Source: Polaromonas sp.
GTDB lineage: Bacteria; Pseudomonadota; Gammaproteobacteria; Burkholderiales; Burkholderiaceae_C
Direction: 5' to 3'
Length of the DNA: 41,037 nt
Assembly (NCBI GenBank): GCA_021731285.1
Contig: JAKFXR010000068.1
Location: forward strand, 1-41,037
Shown: piece after piece, positions 40,411 through 41,037 of the stretch
Layout: every line of letters starts with the position of its first letter
How positions within the stretch are numbered: position 1 is the stretch's first letter
The notes under the pieces: model-generated
Databases searched by the model: none
Told to the model about the DNA's origin: nothing
What the model saw: only the letters and a program-made list of their open reading frames with translations
Translations under genes and position numbers: made by a program

Positions 40411-41037
40411 ATGAACGCGCCCGACCTTCCTGATGCCTTGACCACCCGCGACGGGATCGCGGCACTCATGGCGGCCATGGGTGTCAAGGCGAAAGTGGCT
40501 TCTGCCCTTATGGCACGGGCGCCGACTGCTATAAAAAACAAAGCATTGCTGTCGCTGGCCGCCTTGTTGCGCGGCCAGGGCGGGCCTTTGCAGGTGGCCA
40601 ATGCCATCGATATCGAGCGCGCCAGGGCAGCCGGACTGGCCGCGCCGCTGGTGGACCGCCTCGTCCTCAGCCCCAAAATTCTTGAGACCGTTGCCCTGGG
40701 TTGCGAGCAACTCGCGGCCATGCCGGATGTGATTGGCGAGATCATTGGCATGAAACAGCAGCCCAGCGGCATTCGCGTCGGGCAGATGCGTGTGCCTATT
40801 GGCGTCTTTGGCATGATTTACGAAAGCCGGCCCAACGTGACGATTGAGGCCGCTTCGCTGGCCATCAAAAGCGGCAATGCCTGCATATTGCGCGGCGGCT
40901 CGGAAGCCATCGAGTCCAACAAGGCGCTGGCTGCGCTGGTGTGCCAGGCGCTGATGGACGCGGGGCTTCCTGCAGACGCGGTGCAACTGGTCCCCACGAC
41001 CGATCGCGAGGCGGTGGGCATCCTGATTGCCATGCCG
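40411..41037 (+). CDS. proA: Glutamate-5-semialdehyde dehydrogenase (gamma-glutamyl phosphate reductase), 5' part
   Basis: The first 209 codons of proA are present; the frame is open to the window end. The protein starts [20 protein letters not shown]. The aldehyde-dehydrogenase-fold blocks [47 protein letters not shown] and [18 protein letters not shown] are diagnostic of ProA, which makes glutamate semialdehyde for proline. The catalytic cysteine lies beyond the window. GAGG at 40395-40398 is 12 bases before ATG 40411. As I recall, many Burkholderiales have proA directly after holA; here the nar block separates them. Confidence 0.95.
   Translation, partial: MNAPDLPDALTTRDGIAALMAAMGVKAKVASALMARAPTAIKNKALLSLAALLRGQGGPLQVANAIDIERARAAGLAAPLVDRLVLSPKILETVALGCEQLAAMPDVIGEIIGMKQQPSGIRVGQMRVPIGVFGMIYESRPNVTIEAASLAIKSGNACILRGGSEAIESNKALAALVCQALMDAGLPADAVQLVPTTDREAVGILIAMP

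Noticed and set aside
40528..40560. GCTATAAAAAACAAAGC inside proA resembles the first hairpin of the two-hairpin repeat
   Set aside because: Only the first ~17 bases resemble it, and the encoded residues ([14 protein letters not shown]) fit the normal ProA N-terminal helix, so chance is likelier.
1..41037. Search by eye for tRNA/rRNA genes, CRISPR arrays, transposases, integrases and toxin-antitoxin pairs
   Set aside because: None seen. Repeats present are short dispersed elements without regular spacing, and every long coding frame on the gene strand is accounted for.

Overview
This window comes from a Gram-negative betaproteobacterium of the order Burkholderiales, most likely the family Comamonadaceae (Rhodoferax/Polaromonas-like). 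The evidence is high GC, the gene order hpf-ptsN-hprK / fur / bamE-dapB-exbB-exbD-leuS-lptE-holA, a split transhydrogenase alpha subunit, and two families of small dispersed repeats of a kind I recall from that family. No phage, transposase, CRISPR array, rRNA or tRNA gene was recognised.

Layout. Bases 1-19546 are housekeeping. They hold the end of a CoA-acylating semialdehyde dehydrogenase (mmsA), the proton-translocating transhydrogenase operon pntAA-pntAB-pntB, fadD with a clear terminator, mtnN, then corA and a patatin-like hydrolase on the minus strand. Next come hpf (own terminator), ptsN-hprK, fur (minus), bamE-dapB-exbB-exbD, and leuS-lptE-holA. From 19551 to 40342 there is a 20.8-kb single-strand block for nitrate respiration: narX-narL, narK1-narK2, narG-narH-narJ-narI, then a parvulin isomerase, a beta-carbonic anhydrase, a nitronate-monooxygenase-like flavoprotein, an adenosylcobalamin-dependent ribonucleotide reductase (nrdJ), an NnrS-family membrane protein, a nitroreductase, an unknown 137-aa protein and a hemerythrin-like protein. 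proA begins at 40411 and runs off the window.

How the genes fit together. NarX/NarL sense nitrate. A perfect FNR-type palindrome (TTGATCCAGATCAA) overlaps the narL stop codon, placed as a class II site for an operon starting at narK1. NarK1/NarK2 import nitrate and export nitrite, and NarGHI reduces nitrate with quinol electrons after NarJ-assisted maturation. The genes behind narI are almost all joined by overlaps or gaps of a few bases. They supply oxygen-independent dNTP synthesis (NrdJ) and probable protection from or sensing of reactive nitrogen or O2 (NnrS, hemerythrin, flavoproteins). The block lies between holA and proA, genes I recall as neighbours in many Burkholderiales, so it looks like a respiratory island placed in a housekeeping locus.

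The less expected observations are small-scale. A two-hairpin repeat sits after mtnN and after hprK, and a third relative lies in frame inside leuS. A GC-rich repeat between exbB and exbD forms a 31-codon mini-ORF coupled by ATGA overlaps to both genes. A four-cysteine pattern lies in the C-terminal part of the nitronate-monooxygenase-like protein, and a cysteine cluster lies at the N-terminus of the parvulin.
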